Positions 9,545 through 17,715 of a DNA stretch of 64,000 nt are shown here, piece by piece. Within the stretch, counting starts at the first letter, position 1; every line of letters starts with the position of its first letter. Origin of the DNA: Nocardia colli (GTDB lineage Bacteria > Actinomycetota > Actinomycetes > Mycobacteriales > Mycobacteriaceae). A program made the translations under genes and the position numbers. The stretch is taken from contig NZ_VXLC01000001.1 of NCBI RefSeq assembly GCF_008704205.1, forward strand, positions 372,001 through 436,000, given 5' to 3'. Below the pieces are notes generated by a model, which made no database searches, had not been told where the DNA came from, and saw nothing but the letters and a program-made list of their open reading frames with translations.

Positions 9545-10207
9545 ATGACTACGAACGACTCTCTGGACGACGAGATCCCCCAGGCGATCACCCGCAAACG
9601 CCTCCTGCAACTGGGCCTGCTGGCCGTACCCGCCGCCGCGGCACTGACCGCCGGCGCCGCGACCAGCACCGGCAGCCCCGGCGAGACCCAGCAGGCCGTG
9701 CCGGAAGATCTCGAGCCGACCCCGGCCTGCCACGACGGAGACGCTCCCACCATCGCCCAGACCGAAGGCCCCTACTTCAAGCCGAATTCACCCCTGAAGA
9801 GCGATCTGGTGATCCCCGGCGCGCCGGGCACCCGGCTGACGGTCAGCGGCTACGTGTTCACCCGCTCCTGCCGCCCGGTGGCCCAGGCCTTGCTGGACTT
9901 CTGGCAGGCAGATAACGACGGCGCCTACGACAACACCGGCTACAAGTGGCGCGGACATCAGTTCACCGACGCCAACGGCCGATTCAACCTGTCGACCATC
10001 GTGCCCGGCCTCTACCCGGGCCGCACCCGGCACATCCACGTCAAGGTGCAGGCCCCCAACCAGCGAATCCTCACCACTCAGCTGTATTTCCCCGGCGAAC
10101 CACGCAACAACACCGATTCCATCTTCGACCGCCGCCTGCTCATGACGGTCCGCACCGTGCCCGCAGGCAAGGAAGGGACCTACGACTTCATCCTGAACTT
10201 CCGCTGA
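9545..10207 (+). CDS. Exported intradiol ring-cleavage dioxygenase
   Basis: 220 residues of the protocatechuate/catechol 1,2-dioxygenase fold, non-haem Fe(III) enzymes that cleave catecholic rings between the hydroxyls. All four predicted iron ligands are present: Tyr128 (GAYDNTG), Tyr157 (PGLYPGRT), His163 and His165 (TRHIHVKV). TEGPYFKPNSP is the usual family opening. An N-terminal RKRLLQLGLLAVPAAAALTAG segment looks like a Tat- or Sec-type signal, so the enzyme probably acts outside the membrane, as in the exported intradiol family. The ATG at 9545 is preceded by GAGGAG. No aromatic pathway genes are adjacent, so it is not part of a classical beta-ketoadipate cluster. Confidence 0.88.
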   Translation: MTTNDSLDDEIPQAITRKRLLQLGLLAVPAAAALTAGAATSTGSPGETQQAVPEDLEPTPACHDGDAPTIAQTEGPYFKPNSPLKSDLVIPGAPGTRLTVSGYVFTRSCRPVAQALLDFWQADNDGAYDNTGYKWRGHQFTDANGRFNLSTIVPGLYPGRTRHIHVKVQAPNQRILTTQLYFPGEPRNNTDSIFDRRLLMTVRTVPAGKEGTYDFILNFR

Positions 10208-10339
10208 TCGGTGTCCGCACCGCTGGAGGGTCCATGCCCATCTGGAATCTCGTCGGCAACGAATGCGGAGAGGAACGGCGTCGCGGTCCGCTGGACCGGA
10301 CACAGTGACGCACCAAACCCGACGAGAAGGATGACATCC

Positions 10340-10738
10340 ATGCGGAGATTTGCTGGCGCGCTTGCCCTTTCGAGCGCCATCACGGTGTTCGTCGCGCCCG
10401 TCGCCTACGCCGAGGCCGCCGACGGCGACGCCAACGTCGCGGTGTTCAAGGTCCTGCACAAGGACGGTTCGGTCATCGCCGCATATGACTGCACCAAAGG
10501 CGACAGCGCGACGATCACCGTCAAGGTGACCTATAAAACCTCGGGCGCCAAAGGCAGCGGATCCGCCGAAAACCTCGAATGCACAGGGAAGCCGACGTTC
10601 GTCACCATCAAGACCGATCTGGGCCCCGGCGAACACGGCGACAAAGTCACCAGCGACATCAGTATCAAGGCCGAAGGGTCGGAACCTGCCATCGGCGAAT
10701 CCTTCGCTGTAGTCCCGGCCGACGGCACCGCCGACTGA
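10340..10738 (+). CDS. Small exported protein, unknown function
   Basis: 132 residues with a clean signal peptide: MRRFAGALALSSAITVFVAPVAYAEA, cleavage after AYA. The mature part has two cysteines (YDCTKGDS and NLECTGK), consistent with a single disulfide and an immunoglobulin-like beta fold. The ATG at 10340 is chosen because AGAAGG lies about ten bases upstream and the signal starts there; ATG 10331 would be too close. A terminator follows. No known family recognised; such small exported proteins are common in Nocardia. Confidence 0.65.
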   Translation: MRRFAGALALSSAITVFVAPVAYAEAADGDANVAVFKVLHKDGSVIAAYDCTKGDSATITVKVTYKTSGAKGSGSAENLECTGKPTFVTIKTDLGPGEHGDKVTSDISIKAEGSEPAIGESFAVVPADGTAD

Positions 10739-10768
10739 CTGCGCGCCCCGAGCAGTTCAGATCGCCGG

Positions 10769-10812
10769 AGCGGGCGTCGAGTTCCTCAGTGGGAGTTCGA
10801 CGCCCGCTTTCG
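10769..10812 (+). terminator. Intrinsic terminator after the small exported protein gene
   Basis: AGCGGGCGTCGA pairs with TCGACGCCCGCT around a 16-base loop, followed by TT. Confidence 0.75.
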
Positions 10813-10840
10813 CCGCACCGATGTTTTGTAGCGAACGCCG

Positions 10841-11089
10841 GTGAATACTGATCGGGTGGGAGCACTCAGCATTTGGCACATTCTCATCCTGCTCGTTCTC
10901 CTTGCGATCGTGGGAGGGATCGCCGGCGTTGTGTTTCTCGCCGTGCGGTCCGGATCGCGGCCGCGGGCGGGGCAGCAGCAATCGAGCGGCCAGATCGCGC
11001 CGGGGTGGTACCCGGATAACGCGAATCCGGCGCTTCTGCGTTGGTTCGATGGGCATCAGTGGACTGCGCAAACCCAACCGCGCCAATAG
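10841..11089 (+). CDS. DUF2510 single-pass membrane protein
   Basis: 82 residues. One transmembrane helix (IWHILILLVLLAIVGGIAG and onward) is followed by a short basic linker and a C-terminal DUF2510 motif (APGWYPDNANP, LLRWFDGHQWT). DUF2510 is a tryptophan-rich module of actinobacterial membrane proteins, of unknown function. GTG start; no obvious ribosome binding site, so it may be leaderless. Confidence 0.75.
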   Translation: MNTDRVGALSIWHILILLVLLAIVGGIAGVVFLAVRSGSRPRAGQQQSSGQIAPGWYPDNANPALLRWFDGHQWTAQTQPRQ

Positions 11090-11154
11090 ATCTCGGCCTT
11101 CTGCAGCATGTCCGGCCTAGGTGCGCTGACGAGCAGTTGCCAGTCGAAAACCGT

Positions 11155-11562
11155 TCAGTAGGACTGGAGTTCGATCAGGGTGCCGTCGGGGTCGCGGACG
11201 TGGGCGGTGCGGAGGTTGGGGCCCCAGTCGGGGCGGTTGATGGGGGCGGTGACGGGGGTTGCGCCGTTGCGGAGGCAGAGGGTGTGGGCTTTGTCTACGT
11301 CTTCGACTCGGCAGACGAACATGACTGAGTCTTGGGTGGGGGCGGATTGGGTTGGCAGGGCGGTGGTTCCGACTACCTGAGCCATGGCGGTGCGGTCGAA
11401 GAGGATCAGGGCCGCTTGGTCGTCTACGTCCCAGTTGGCGTAGGGGCCGCTGGGGGTGCCCTTGATCAGGTCTGCGCCGATGAGGTCGGGGAGGACGGCG
11501 GCGTAGAAGGTGAAGCATTCGGCGAAGCGGGTGACGAGCAGTCTCGGGTGCAGGGCGTCCAC
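11155..11562 (-). CDS. VOC family protein, divergent from a MarR regulator
   Basis: 135 residues with the glyoxalase/bleomycin-resistance pattern: LHPRLLVTRFAECFTFYAAVLPD at the N-terminus, a VMFVCRVEDVDKAHTLCLR second module and the closing VRDPDGTLIELQSY with the C-terminal glutamate. GTG start with GGAGA upstream. Its promoter region is shared with the MarR gene at 11619 and contains two mirror-image palindromes, so it is the obvious target of that regulator. Possible function: binding or detoxifying a small electrophile or antibiotic. Confidence 0.8.
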   Translation of the reverse strand: MDALHPRLLVTRFAECFTFYAAVLPDLIGADLIKGTPSGPYANWDVDDQAALILFDRTAMAQVVGTTALPTQSAPTQDSVMFVCRVEDVDKAHTLCLRNGATPVTAPINRPDWGPNLRTAHVRDPDGTLIELQSY

Positions 11563-11585
11563 GGGGTCTCCAATTAGTAGGGTTA

Positions 11586-11617
11586 GACCTATTATAGGTC
11601 TCGACCTATAATAGGTC
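11586..11617. promoter_or_regulatory. Double MarR operator with embedded -10 hexamers
   Basis: Two 15-base palindromes, GACCTATTATAGGTC (11586-11600) and its exact reverse complement GACCTATAATAGGTC (11603-11617), are separated by two bases. The second contains TATAAT (11607-11612) reading toward the MarR gene; the first contains TATAAT on the minus strand (11596-11591) reading toward the VOC gene. The plus-strand hexamer would start transcription at about the MarR ATG (11619), implying a leaderless mRNA. Confidence 0.85.
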
Positions 11618-11618
11618 G

Positions 11619-12080
11619 ATGGACTCTGGACGCGCGCTGCCGCCGAGCTTGCTCGGGCTGGATATCTATCTGTTGTCGCGGGTAGGGAAGGTGGCGCGGG
11701 GGCGGTTCGCGGATCGGCTGGCCGAGCGGGGGCTTCGGCTGTGGCACATGGCGATACTCGCGGCGCTGGCCGACTTCGGGGCGCATGTGCAGCGTGATCT
11801 CGCCGAGCGGCTCGCCATTCACCCGAGCGATGTGGCGAAGGTGGTCGATGAACTGGCGGCGGCCGGGCAGGTCGAGCGGACGCGGGACGAGGCCGATCGG
11901 CGTCGGATGACCGTGCGGATCACCCGAACCGGGCGGGCCGCGCTGACCGCCCTCGGCAAAGAGGCAGGTCAAGTCGGCGACGATATCCTCGCACCGCTGA
12001 ACGCACAGGAGCGTGCCCAGCTGTCCGAGTTGATGCGCCGCGTATTCGACCACGCCTACCCATCGGCCGACCCGCAGTGA
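11619..12080 (+). CDS. MarR family transcriptional regulator
   Basis: 153 residues with the winged-helix MarR fold: a recognition region near VQRDLAERLAIHPSDVAKVVDELAAAG and a wing in TRDEADRRRMTVRITRTGRAALTAL, the usual DxRxxxxxLT-like signature. The ATG lies two bases after the second operator palindrome, so the protein almost certainly represses its own promoter and the divergent VOC gene. The effector is unknown; phenolic or oxidising compounds are common for this family. Confidence 0.88.
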   Translation: MDSGRALPPSLLGLDIYLLSRVGKVARGRFADRLAERGLRLWHMAILAALADFGAHVQRDLAERLAIHPSDVAKVVDELAAAGQVERTRDEADRRRMTVRITRTGRAALTALGKEAGQVGDDILAPLNAQERAQLSELMRRVFDHAYPSADPQ

Positions 12081-12095
12081 GGTTCGAGAATCGTC

Positions 12096-13634
12096 TCAGT
12101 GCGCGCCGGTGACTCGAAAACCCTTGGGCACCAACCAGACCGCGACGACCGCCACCACCGCGACGATGGCCGCCGAGACATAGGCGGTAGTAGTCAGTGC
12201 CACATCGAACGCGTGCCGGGCGGTTTCGAGCACCTGCTCACGCGACGCATTGTCCAGGCGACTCGCCACTTCCACCGCACCACCGATGGATTCCCTTGCC
12301 TCATCGAGGTTTCCACCTCGCAACGGCAGCCCGGTCATGTTCTCGGTGAAGATCCGCCCGTGAATGCTGCCGAGCAGCGCGACACCGAGCCCCATGCCGA
12401 GTTCGTAGTTGGTTTCCGACACCGCCCCGGCCTGCCCGGCCCGTTCGGGCGGCACCGCCGAGACCAAGACGGCGGCGGCCGCGGTGATCGCCAGTCCGTC
12501 GCCGAGCCCGAACGACGCAAGCACCAGTGCCACAACGGGATACGTGGTCGGCTCGGGACTCAGCGCCAGCCCGAGGAAACCGACGGCCAGCGCACCGAGC
12601 CCGATGGCGAGCACGGCCCGCACGCCGATGTGCTGCATCAACCACGGGGTGGTCAGCGACGCCACCAGCAGCGTCAACGCCGACGGCAACGTGCGCAGGC
12701 CGGCCTCGGACGGCGAGTAACCGTGCACGTACTGCAACCACAGCGAAATCAAGAACAGCGCGGCGCCGATCGCGAGCATGGCGAGCAGCGTGGCGAGCGC
12801 GGCGGCCGAGAACGCGCCGTTGCGGAACAACCGCACGTCGAGCAGCGGATCGTCGGCGGCGAGCTGGCGACGCGCGAACCAGACGAGCAGCAGCACACCG
12901 AGAATCAGGATGGCCCAGTCCACCGGGGCCGGCGTCCCCTTGGCGACATGCTTGATGCCCCAAGCCAGTCCGACGATGCCGACAATCGACAACCCGGCGG
13001 CCAGCCAATCGAGCGAACCAGATTGCGGCGCACGGTATTCCGGCAGCAACCAGGCTCCGACCGCCACCGTCAGCAGCACCACCGGCACGTTCAACCAGAA
13101 GGCCGACGCCCAGCCGAAGTGTTCCACCATCACACCGCCGACGATCGGGCCGATGGTCGCGCCGGCGCCCGCCACCGCGGCCCAGATGCCGATCGCCAAC
13201 GTGCGCTCCCGCGCATCGGTGAAAATGTTCCGGATCAGCGACAACGTCGACGGCATCACCATCGCGCCGCCGATGGCGAGCAGCACCCGGCCCGCGATCA
13301 ACTGCCAGGCGCTCTGCGACGTCGCCGCCACCACCGAGGCCAGGCCGAAGAGCACGAAACCGGTAAGGAACAACAACTTCCGACCGACCCGGTCACCGAC
13401 CGCGCCCGTGGTGATCAGCAAACCGCCGAGCACCAGCCCGTACACGTCGATGATCCACAGCTGTTCGAGCTGCCCCACCCGCAGATCGGCGATCAGCGAC
13501 GGCAGCGCGACATTCAGGATCGTGGCATCCATCGCCACCAGGAGCAGGCTGGCGCACAGCACCGCGAGCATCACCCAGCGCACGCTGCCCACCGTCGATA
13601 CGTCGCCGCTCGCCTCCGGCCCGCTCGCCGCCAT
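12096..13634 (-). CDS. MFS drug exporter, DHA2 (EmrB/QacA) family
   Basis: 512 residues with about 14 transmembrane helices, the DHA2 proton-antiporter layout. Family motifs are present: LLVAMDATILNVALPSL in helix 1, GDRVGRKLLFLTG in the first loop (motif A) and AGATIGPIVGG in helix 5 (motif C of exporters). The ATG at 13634 is preferred to one 29 codons upstream because GAGGAGG precedes it. It lies 113 bases downstream of a TetR gene on the same strand, so the pair is probably one unit and the pump is controlled by that regulator. Substrate unknown. Confidence 0.88.
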   Translation of the reverse strand: MAASGPEASGDVSTVGSVRWVMLAVLCASLLLVAMDATILNVALPSLIADLRVGQLEQLWIIDVYGLVLGGLLITTGAVGDRVGRKLLFLTGFVLFGLASVVAATSQSAWQLIAGRVLLAIGGAMVMPSTLSLIRNIFTDARERTLAIGIWAAVAGAGATIGPIVGGVMVEHFGWASAFWLNVPVVLLTVAVGAWLLPEYRAPQSGSLDWLAAGLSIVGIVGLAWGIKHVAKGTPAPVDWAILILGVLLLVWFARRQLAADDPLLDVRLFRNGAFSAAALATLLAMLAIGAALFLISLWLQYVHGYSPSEAGLRTLPSALTLLVASLTTPWLMQHIGVRAVLAIGLGALAVGFLGLALSPEPTTYPVVALVLASFGLGDGLAITAAAAVLVSAVPPERAGQAGAVSETNYELGMGLGVALLGSIHGRIFTENMTGLPLRGGNLDEARESIGGAVEVASRLDNASREQVLETARHAFDVALTTTAYVSAAIVAVVAVVAVWLVPKGFRVTGAH

Positions 13635-13746
13635 GCCGCCTCCTCGCTCGCCCCAGCTCAGCATCCACCGCACTCCAGCAAACACCAAGTAACCGCGCCG
13701 CCGGACGACTTCTCCGTACATCCGCCCAGCGCACCGAGCGGAACGC

Positions 13747-14304
13747 CTACCGGAGGGCTTGGTCGATCAGCAGCCGGGCAGCACGGTCGGTGCGCTGGAC
13801 GTCGCCGGTGATCAGGCGATCCTGCAGAATCCCGCGCAACCCCGAAACAAGCAGTGTCGCTACGAGTTCCGGATCATCGACGGACGGCAATCCGCGCAGT
13901 CCGTCGGCCAGCGATTCGACGAACGTCGCGATGGCCGCCTTGGCGTAATCGGCGTACGGACTGTCCGCGGCGCACGCGGCGCCGAGCACCTGCAACATGA
14001 CCCGGACGCTGGTGCGGCCGTCGCCGGCCGCGTTCGCGTTCCAGAACCCCCACAGCCGCGCACGCAACTCGGCGGCGTCGGAGACCTCCGAGAACAGCGC
14101 CGCAAGATCCGGACGCTGGGTGGCCAACGCCTGGACCAGCAACTCTTCCTTGGTGGTGAAGTAGTAGATCAGCATCCGCGAACTGGTGCCGAGCTCGGCC
14201 GCGAGTGGCCGCAGGGACAGCTCGGCGAGGCCGTGGTCGGCGATATAGCGCACGACGGCGGCCAGCAGTTCGGCGCGTTTGGCGTGGTCGAGGGGGCGGG
14301 CCAT
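13747..14304 (-). CDS. TetR family transcriptional regulator
   Basis: 185 residues. The N-terminal helix-turn-helix is clear ([23 protein letters not shown], then [16 protein letters not shown]); the rest is a helical ligand-binding domain. I chose the ATG at 14304 ([10 protein letters not shown]) over 14337 because it opens the usual TetR N-terminus and leaves the operator upstream. It is divergent from a ketosynthase gene and upstream of the MFS exporter, and the 40-base gap holds two related palindromes, so it probably controls both sides. Confidence 0.85.
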   Translation of the reverse strand: MARPLDHAKRAELLAAVVRYIADHGLAELSLRPLAAELGTSSRMLIYYFTTKEELLVQALATQRPDLAALFSEVSDAAELRARLWGFWNANAAGDGRTSVRVMLQVLGAACAADSPYADYAKAAIATFVESLADGLRGLPSVDDPELVATLLVSGLRGILQDRLITGDVQRTDRAARLLIDQALR

Positions 14305-14311
14305 GAGTTGA

Positions 14312-14365
14312 CTGTAGCGATTGCTACAGGTATCCATGACTTCGTGACTGTAACAATCGCTTCAG
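14312..14365. promoter_or_regulatory. Two TetR operator sites between tetR and the ketosynthase gene
   Basis: CTGTAGCGATTGCTACAG (14312-14329) has perfect 7-base inverted arms. A second copy, CTGTAACAATCGCTTCAG (14348-14365), matches the reverse complement of the first at 16 of 18 positions. The second overlaps the predicted GTG start (14344) of the ketosynthase, so binding would block that gene directly. Confidence 0.75.
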
Positions 14366-15588
14366 AAACTCGGGCTTCGGTGGTCGTCACCGGCTACGCG
14401 GCCACCACCTCGCTCGCCGGGGACATGGATACGACCTGGTCGGAGCTGCTGGCCGGGCACACCGGCATCGGCGTGCTGACCGAGGACTTCGTCGCCGAGT
14501 ACGACCTGCCGGTTCGAATCGGCGGGAAGTTGAAGTCACGTCCGGCCGAGCAGCTGACCAGGATCGAACAGCGCCGGCTGTCCTATGTGGAACAGCTGGC
14601 GCTGGTGCTCGGCCGCGCGGTCTGGCGCAACGCGGGTGCCCCGGAGCTGGACGGCGACCGGCTCGCGGTCGCGATCGGCACCGGGCTCGGCGGTGGGGAC
14701 GCGCTGATCGACGCGGTCGACGCGATGCGGGCCGGCGGCTATCGGAAGGTGTCGCCGCTGTCGGTGCCGATGGTGATGCCGAACGGTCCCGCCGCCACCG
14801 TCGGCCTCGAAATCGGCGCCAGGGCCGGGATTTACACCCCGGTGTCGGCGTGCTCGTCCGGCTCCGAGGCGATCGCGCAGGCCTGGCGGCTGATCAGCAC
14901 CGGCGAGGCCGACGTGGTGGTGACCGGCGGCGTCGAGGGCCACATCGACGCGGTGCCCATCGCGAGTTTCGCCATGATGCGGGCGATGAGCACCCGCAAC
15001 GACGAACCGGAGCGGGCGTCGCGGCCGTTCGACCGGGATCGGGACGGATTCGTCTTCGGCGAGGCGGGCGCGCTGATGGTGCTGGAATCGGAGCGGCACG
15101 CACGAGCCCGCGGCGCCGAGATCCACGGCCGGGTGCTCGGCGCGGGGATCACCTCCGACGCCTATCACATCGTCGCCTCGGAACCGGCGGGCATCGGCGC
15201 GGCACGGGCCATGCGCAAGGCGATACAGACTGCGGGGCTTCAGGTTTCGGATATCCAGCACGTCAACGCGCACGCGACCTCCACCTCGATCGGCGATGCG
15301 TCGGAGGCCAACGCGATCGCCGCCGTGACGCCGGACGCCTCCATCTACGCGCCCAAATCCGCACTGGGACACTCGATCGGCGCGGTGGGCGCGCTCGAAT
15401 CGCTGATCACCATGCTGACCCTGCGCGACCAAATCGTCCCGCCCACACTGAATCTCGACAATCGCGACCCGGAGATCGATCTGGACATCGTCAGCGGCGC
15501 GGCCCGCGAGCAGCGCATCGACTACGCGCTGAACAACTCGTTCGGCTTCGGCGGCCACAACGTGGCCCTGGCCTTCGGCCGGGTCTGA
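14344..15588 (+). CDS. Beta-ketoacyl-ACP synthase II, KasA/KasB-like
   Basis: A 414-residue ketosynthase that condenses malonyl-ACP with acyl-ACP. The catalytic triad is intact: Cys170 (SACSSGSEA), His310 (NAHATSTS) and His343 (ALGHSIGA), at nearly the positions known in mycobacterial KasA. The N-terminus ([37 protein letters not shown]) follows KasA/KasB closely. The GTG at 14344 gives the normal family length, although it lies inside an operator; GTG 14380 is possible. It stands outside any acpM-kasA-kasB-accD6 cluster, next to TetR-MFS and followed by a thioesterase gene, so it is more likely an accessory fatty acid or polyketide enzyme than the housekeeping FAS-II enzyme. Confidence 0.9.
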   Translation: MTVTIASETRASVVVTGYAATTSLAGDMDTTWSELLAGHTGIGVLTEDFVAEYDLPVRIGGKLKSRPAEQLTRIEQRRLSYVEQLALVLGRAVWRNAGAPELDGDRLAVAIGTGLGGGDALIDAVDAMRAGGYRKVSPLSVPMVMPNGPAATVGLEIGARAGIYTPVSACSSGSEAIAQAWRLISTGEADVVVTGGVEGHIDAVPIASFAMMRAMSTRNDEPERASRPFDRDRDGFVFGEAGALMVLESERHARARGAEIHGRVLGAGITSDAYHIVASEPAGIGAARAMRKAIQTAGLQVSDIQHVNAHATSTSIGDASEANAIAAVTPDASIYAPKSALGHSIGAVGALESLITMLTLRDQIVPPTLNLDNRDPEIDLDIVSGAAREQRIDYALNNSFGFGGHNVALAFGRV

Positions 15589-15691
15589 GATCACCGGCCG
15601 GAATCCGGCCTGCGCGACCGTCGTTGCAGAATTCGTAGACCGAACATTTCGCAGACCGGCAACGCTGCTGGTCCGACGGACGGACAACGAC

Positions 15692-16489
15692 GTGAGCGAC
15701 GCCTTCTACCTACCCGACGACAACGACCCGCAGCGGTTCATCTCCACCGAACTGACGCGGGGCCCGTGGTCACCGGACGCGCAACACGCCGGTCCGCCCT
15801 CCGCGCTGCTCGGCCACGCGATCGAGCGCTGCGAACCGCGGGCAGGATTTCAGGTCGGACGCGTCGCCGTGGAAATCCTCGGCCCGATTCCATTGGAGCC
15901 GCTGACCGTGCGGACCCGCGTCGCGCGAGCGGGGCGCAGCGTGGAACTGATCGAGGCCACGCTGTCCACCGACCGCGGCCCGGTAATGCAGGCCAACGCC
16001 TGGCGTTTCAAGCGCGCCGACCCGGAACTGCAACTCCCCGAACACATCCTGCCGACCGGTGCCCGCCCCGGCCCGGAGCACGCGCCCGGCGCGACCCCGT
16101 TCCCGTCGGATCAGCCCGTCGGTTTCCACACCGGCATCGAATACCGCTTCGTCACCGGCTCTTTCGTCGACGCGGGCCCGGCGATCTGCTGGATCCGGCT
16201 GAAGTACCCGATCGTCGCGGACACCGACCCGAGCCCGCTGGAACGCACCCTGGCCGCCGCGGACTCCGGTAACGGCGTCAGCTCCGTCCTCGACTGGGCC
16301 GGTTACCTGTTCATCAATACCGACCTCACGGTCACCCTGCACCGTCAGCCGGCCGGCGAATGGGTCTGCTTGGATGCCGCCACCTACCCGCAGCCGCACG
16401 GCATCGGCCTGGCCGAATCCGCGCTGTTCGACGAGAAGGGTCCGCTGGGCCGCAGCACGCAAACCCTGTTCCTCACCACCCGGCAGTAG
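15692..16489 (+). CDS. Acyl-CoA thioesterase family protein (TesB-like double hot dog)
   Basis: 265 residues. The N-terminal half (FYLPDDNDPQRFISTELTRGPWSP, HAGPPSALLGHAIERCE, VGRVAVEILGPIP) and the C-terminal half (GYLFINTDLTVTLHRQPAGEWVCL) form the two hot-dog units typical of actinobacterial TesB-like thioesterases, which hydrolyse acyl-CoA or acyl-ACP thioesters. GTG start. It follows the ketosynthase by 104 bases on the same strand with only a weak hairpin between, so it may release the product of that enzyme. Cytosolic. Confidence 0.82.
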   Translation: MSDAFYLPDDNDPQRFISTELTRGPWSPDAQHAGPPSALLGHAIERCEPRAGFQVGRVAVEILGPIPLEPLTVRTRVARAGRSVELIEATLSTDRGPVMQANAWRFKRADPELQLPEHILPTGARPGPEHAPGATPFPSDQPVGFHTGIEYRFVTGSFVDAGPAICWIRLKYPIVADTDPSPLERTLAAADSGNGVSSVLDWAGYLFINTDLTVTLHRQPAGEWVCLDAATYPQPHGIGLAESALFDEKGPLGRSTQTLFLTTRQ

Positions 16490-16492
16490 CGC

Positions 16493-16900
16493 TCAGGCGC
16501 GGGTGGAGATCTGCTGGACGCCCCAGCCGTTGCCATCGGGGTCGGTGAAGAAGACGAAGCCGACGTTGTCGAGCGGGTCGGGCATCGGGCTCGGGTTCTC
16601 GCCGAGGATCTGCACATCGGTCACGTCCACCCCGCGAGATACCAGCTCGGCGTGCGCTTGCCGAATGTCCGGCACCACCAGTTGCAGGCCCTGCACCGAA
16701 CCCGGCGTCATCTTCGGGACCGCGCCCTCGCCGATCACGATGGAGCACCCGGAGCCGGGCGGGGTGAGTTGCACGATGCGCATCCCCTCGCCGACCACGA
16801 TGTCGTGATCGACGTTGAATCCCAGCTTCTGCGAATAGAAGTCCTTGGCTCGGTCGATGTCCGACACCGGAACGATCACGACCTCGAGTGTCCAGTTCAT
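16493..16900 (-). CDS. VOC family protein
   Basis: 135 residues: MNWTLEVVIVPVSDIDRAKDFYSQKLGF is a textbook VOC opening, with the second half closing FVFFTDPDGNGWGVQQI. Its stop is three bases from the stop of the convergent thioesterase gene. The closing GWGVQQI replaces the usual glutamate ligand with glutamine, so metal binding may be weakened and catalysis is uncertain. Confidence 0.8.
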   Translation of the reverse strand: MNWTLEVVIVPVSDIDRAKDFYSQKLGFNVDHDIVVGEGMRIVQLTPPGSGCSIVIGEGAVPKMTPGSVQGLQLVVPDIRQAHAELVSRGVDVTDVQILGENPSPMPDPLDNVGFVFFTDPDGNGWGVQQISTRA

Positions 16901-16981
16901 GGCGGGTCCTTTCGCGACAGCAGCATTTCTACCAGTGCAGACCGCGGGCGGCGGGGGAACTCACCGGTCGCCGGCGACGGC

Positions 16982-17629
16982 TCACTGCCGCCGCTCCCAG
17001 CGCCAGGCGAACTCGCCCGCCTTGGGCGGGGGGCCGGGCAGATCACCGTCCACGGACAGGCCGTCCACCAGCATCGCCAGCACGCGGCGGCGCAGCTGTG
17101 CGGTGCGGTCGGGGTCGGGCATCGCGATGGCCGCGCAGGATTCCAGGATGAGGCCGAGGTCCTCCGAGGTGACGCCGGGACGCAGCCGCCCGCTGGCCTG
17201 CGCGCGGCGCACCAGCTCGTCGTTCACCTCGGCCGAGTGCATGACGTCGGGCAGGATCGATTCATCGGGGGTGAAGGTGCCGGCCAGGTGCACGGTCAGC
17301 GAGTGCACATCGGCGTCGACGACCCGCTTCAGGAAGCCGACGAGTCCCTGCCAGCCATCCGAATCTTCCAGTGCCGCATCGGCTTCCACGTTGTAGCGTC
17401 GCAACCCTTCGTAGCAGAGCGTGCGTAGCAGGACCTCCTTGCTCGGGTAGCGGCGATACAGCGCGCTGATCCCCACTCCCGCCCGTTCGGCGACCGCGGC
17501 GATCGGCGCGTTGGCGTCGGCCAGGAACACGGCGCGCGCGGCGTCCAGGATGAGCCCGTCGTTGCGGGCCGCCTGCGCCTTCCGGCCGGGCAAGGCCTTC
17601 CGAGCTGGCGTATCGGGTGTTTTCGGCAT
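16982..17629 (-). CDS. TetR family transcriptional regulator, divergent from epoxide hydrolases
   Basis: 215 residues. Helix-turn-helix region at about 25-70 (ILDAARAVFLADANAPIAAVAERAGVGISALYRRYPSKEVLL in part), followed by a helical effector domain with a VDADVHSLTVHLAGTFTP segment. It reads away from two tandem epoxide hydrolase genes; the 86-base gap contains two copies of a 16-base inverted repeat, so it is the probable repressor of both directions. The ligand may be an epoxide or the resulting diol (inference). Confidence 0.87.
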   Translation of the reverse strand: MPKTPDTPARKALPGRKAQAARNDGLILDAARAVFLADANAPIAAVAERAGVGISALYRRYPSKEVLLRTLCYEGLRRYNVEADAALEDSDGWQGLVGFLKRVVDADVHSLTVHLAGTFTPDESILPDVMHSAEVNDELVRRAQASGRLRPGVTSEDLGLILESCAAIAMPDPDRTAQLRRRVLAMLVDGLSVDGDLPGPPPKAGEFAWRWERRQ

Positions 17630-17649
17630 GACTTCAGAATAACACTTGA

Positions 17650-17700
17650 AACGGAATGATCCGTTCTGCTACGGTTTCAAACAGAACGAAGCATTCCGTT
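17650..17700. promoter_or_regulatory. Two TetR operator copies in the divergent epoxide hydrolase promoter
   Basis: AACGGAATGATCCGTT (17650-17665) has perfect 6-base arms. AACGAAGCATTCCGTT (17685-17700) reads, in reverse complement, AACGGAATGCTTCGTT, matching the first at 14 of 16 positions. The second ends six bases before the AAGGAG ribosome binding site of the first epoxide hydrolase. Confidence 0.78.
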
Positions 17701-17715
17701 TCACAAGGAGTTCAG

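Noticed and set aside
12099..13811. A long open frame antisense to the MFS exporter and TetR genes
   Set aside because: Composition is dominated by His/Arg/Gln repeats typical of the reverse strand of membrane-protein genes.
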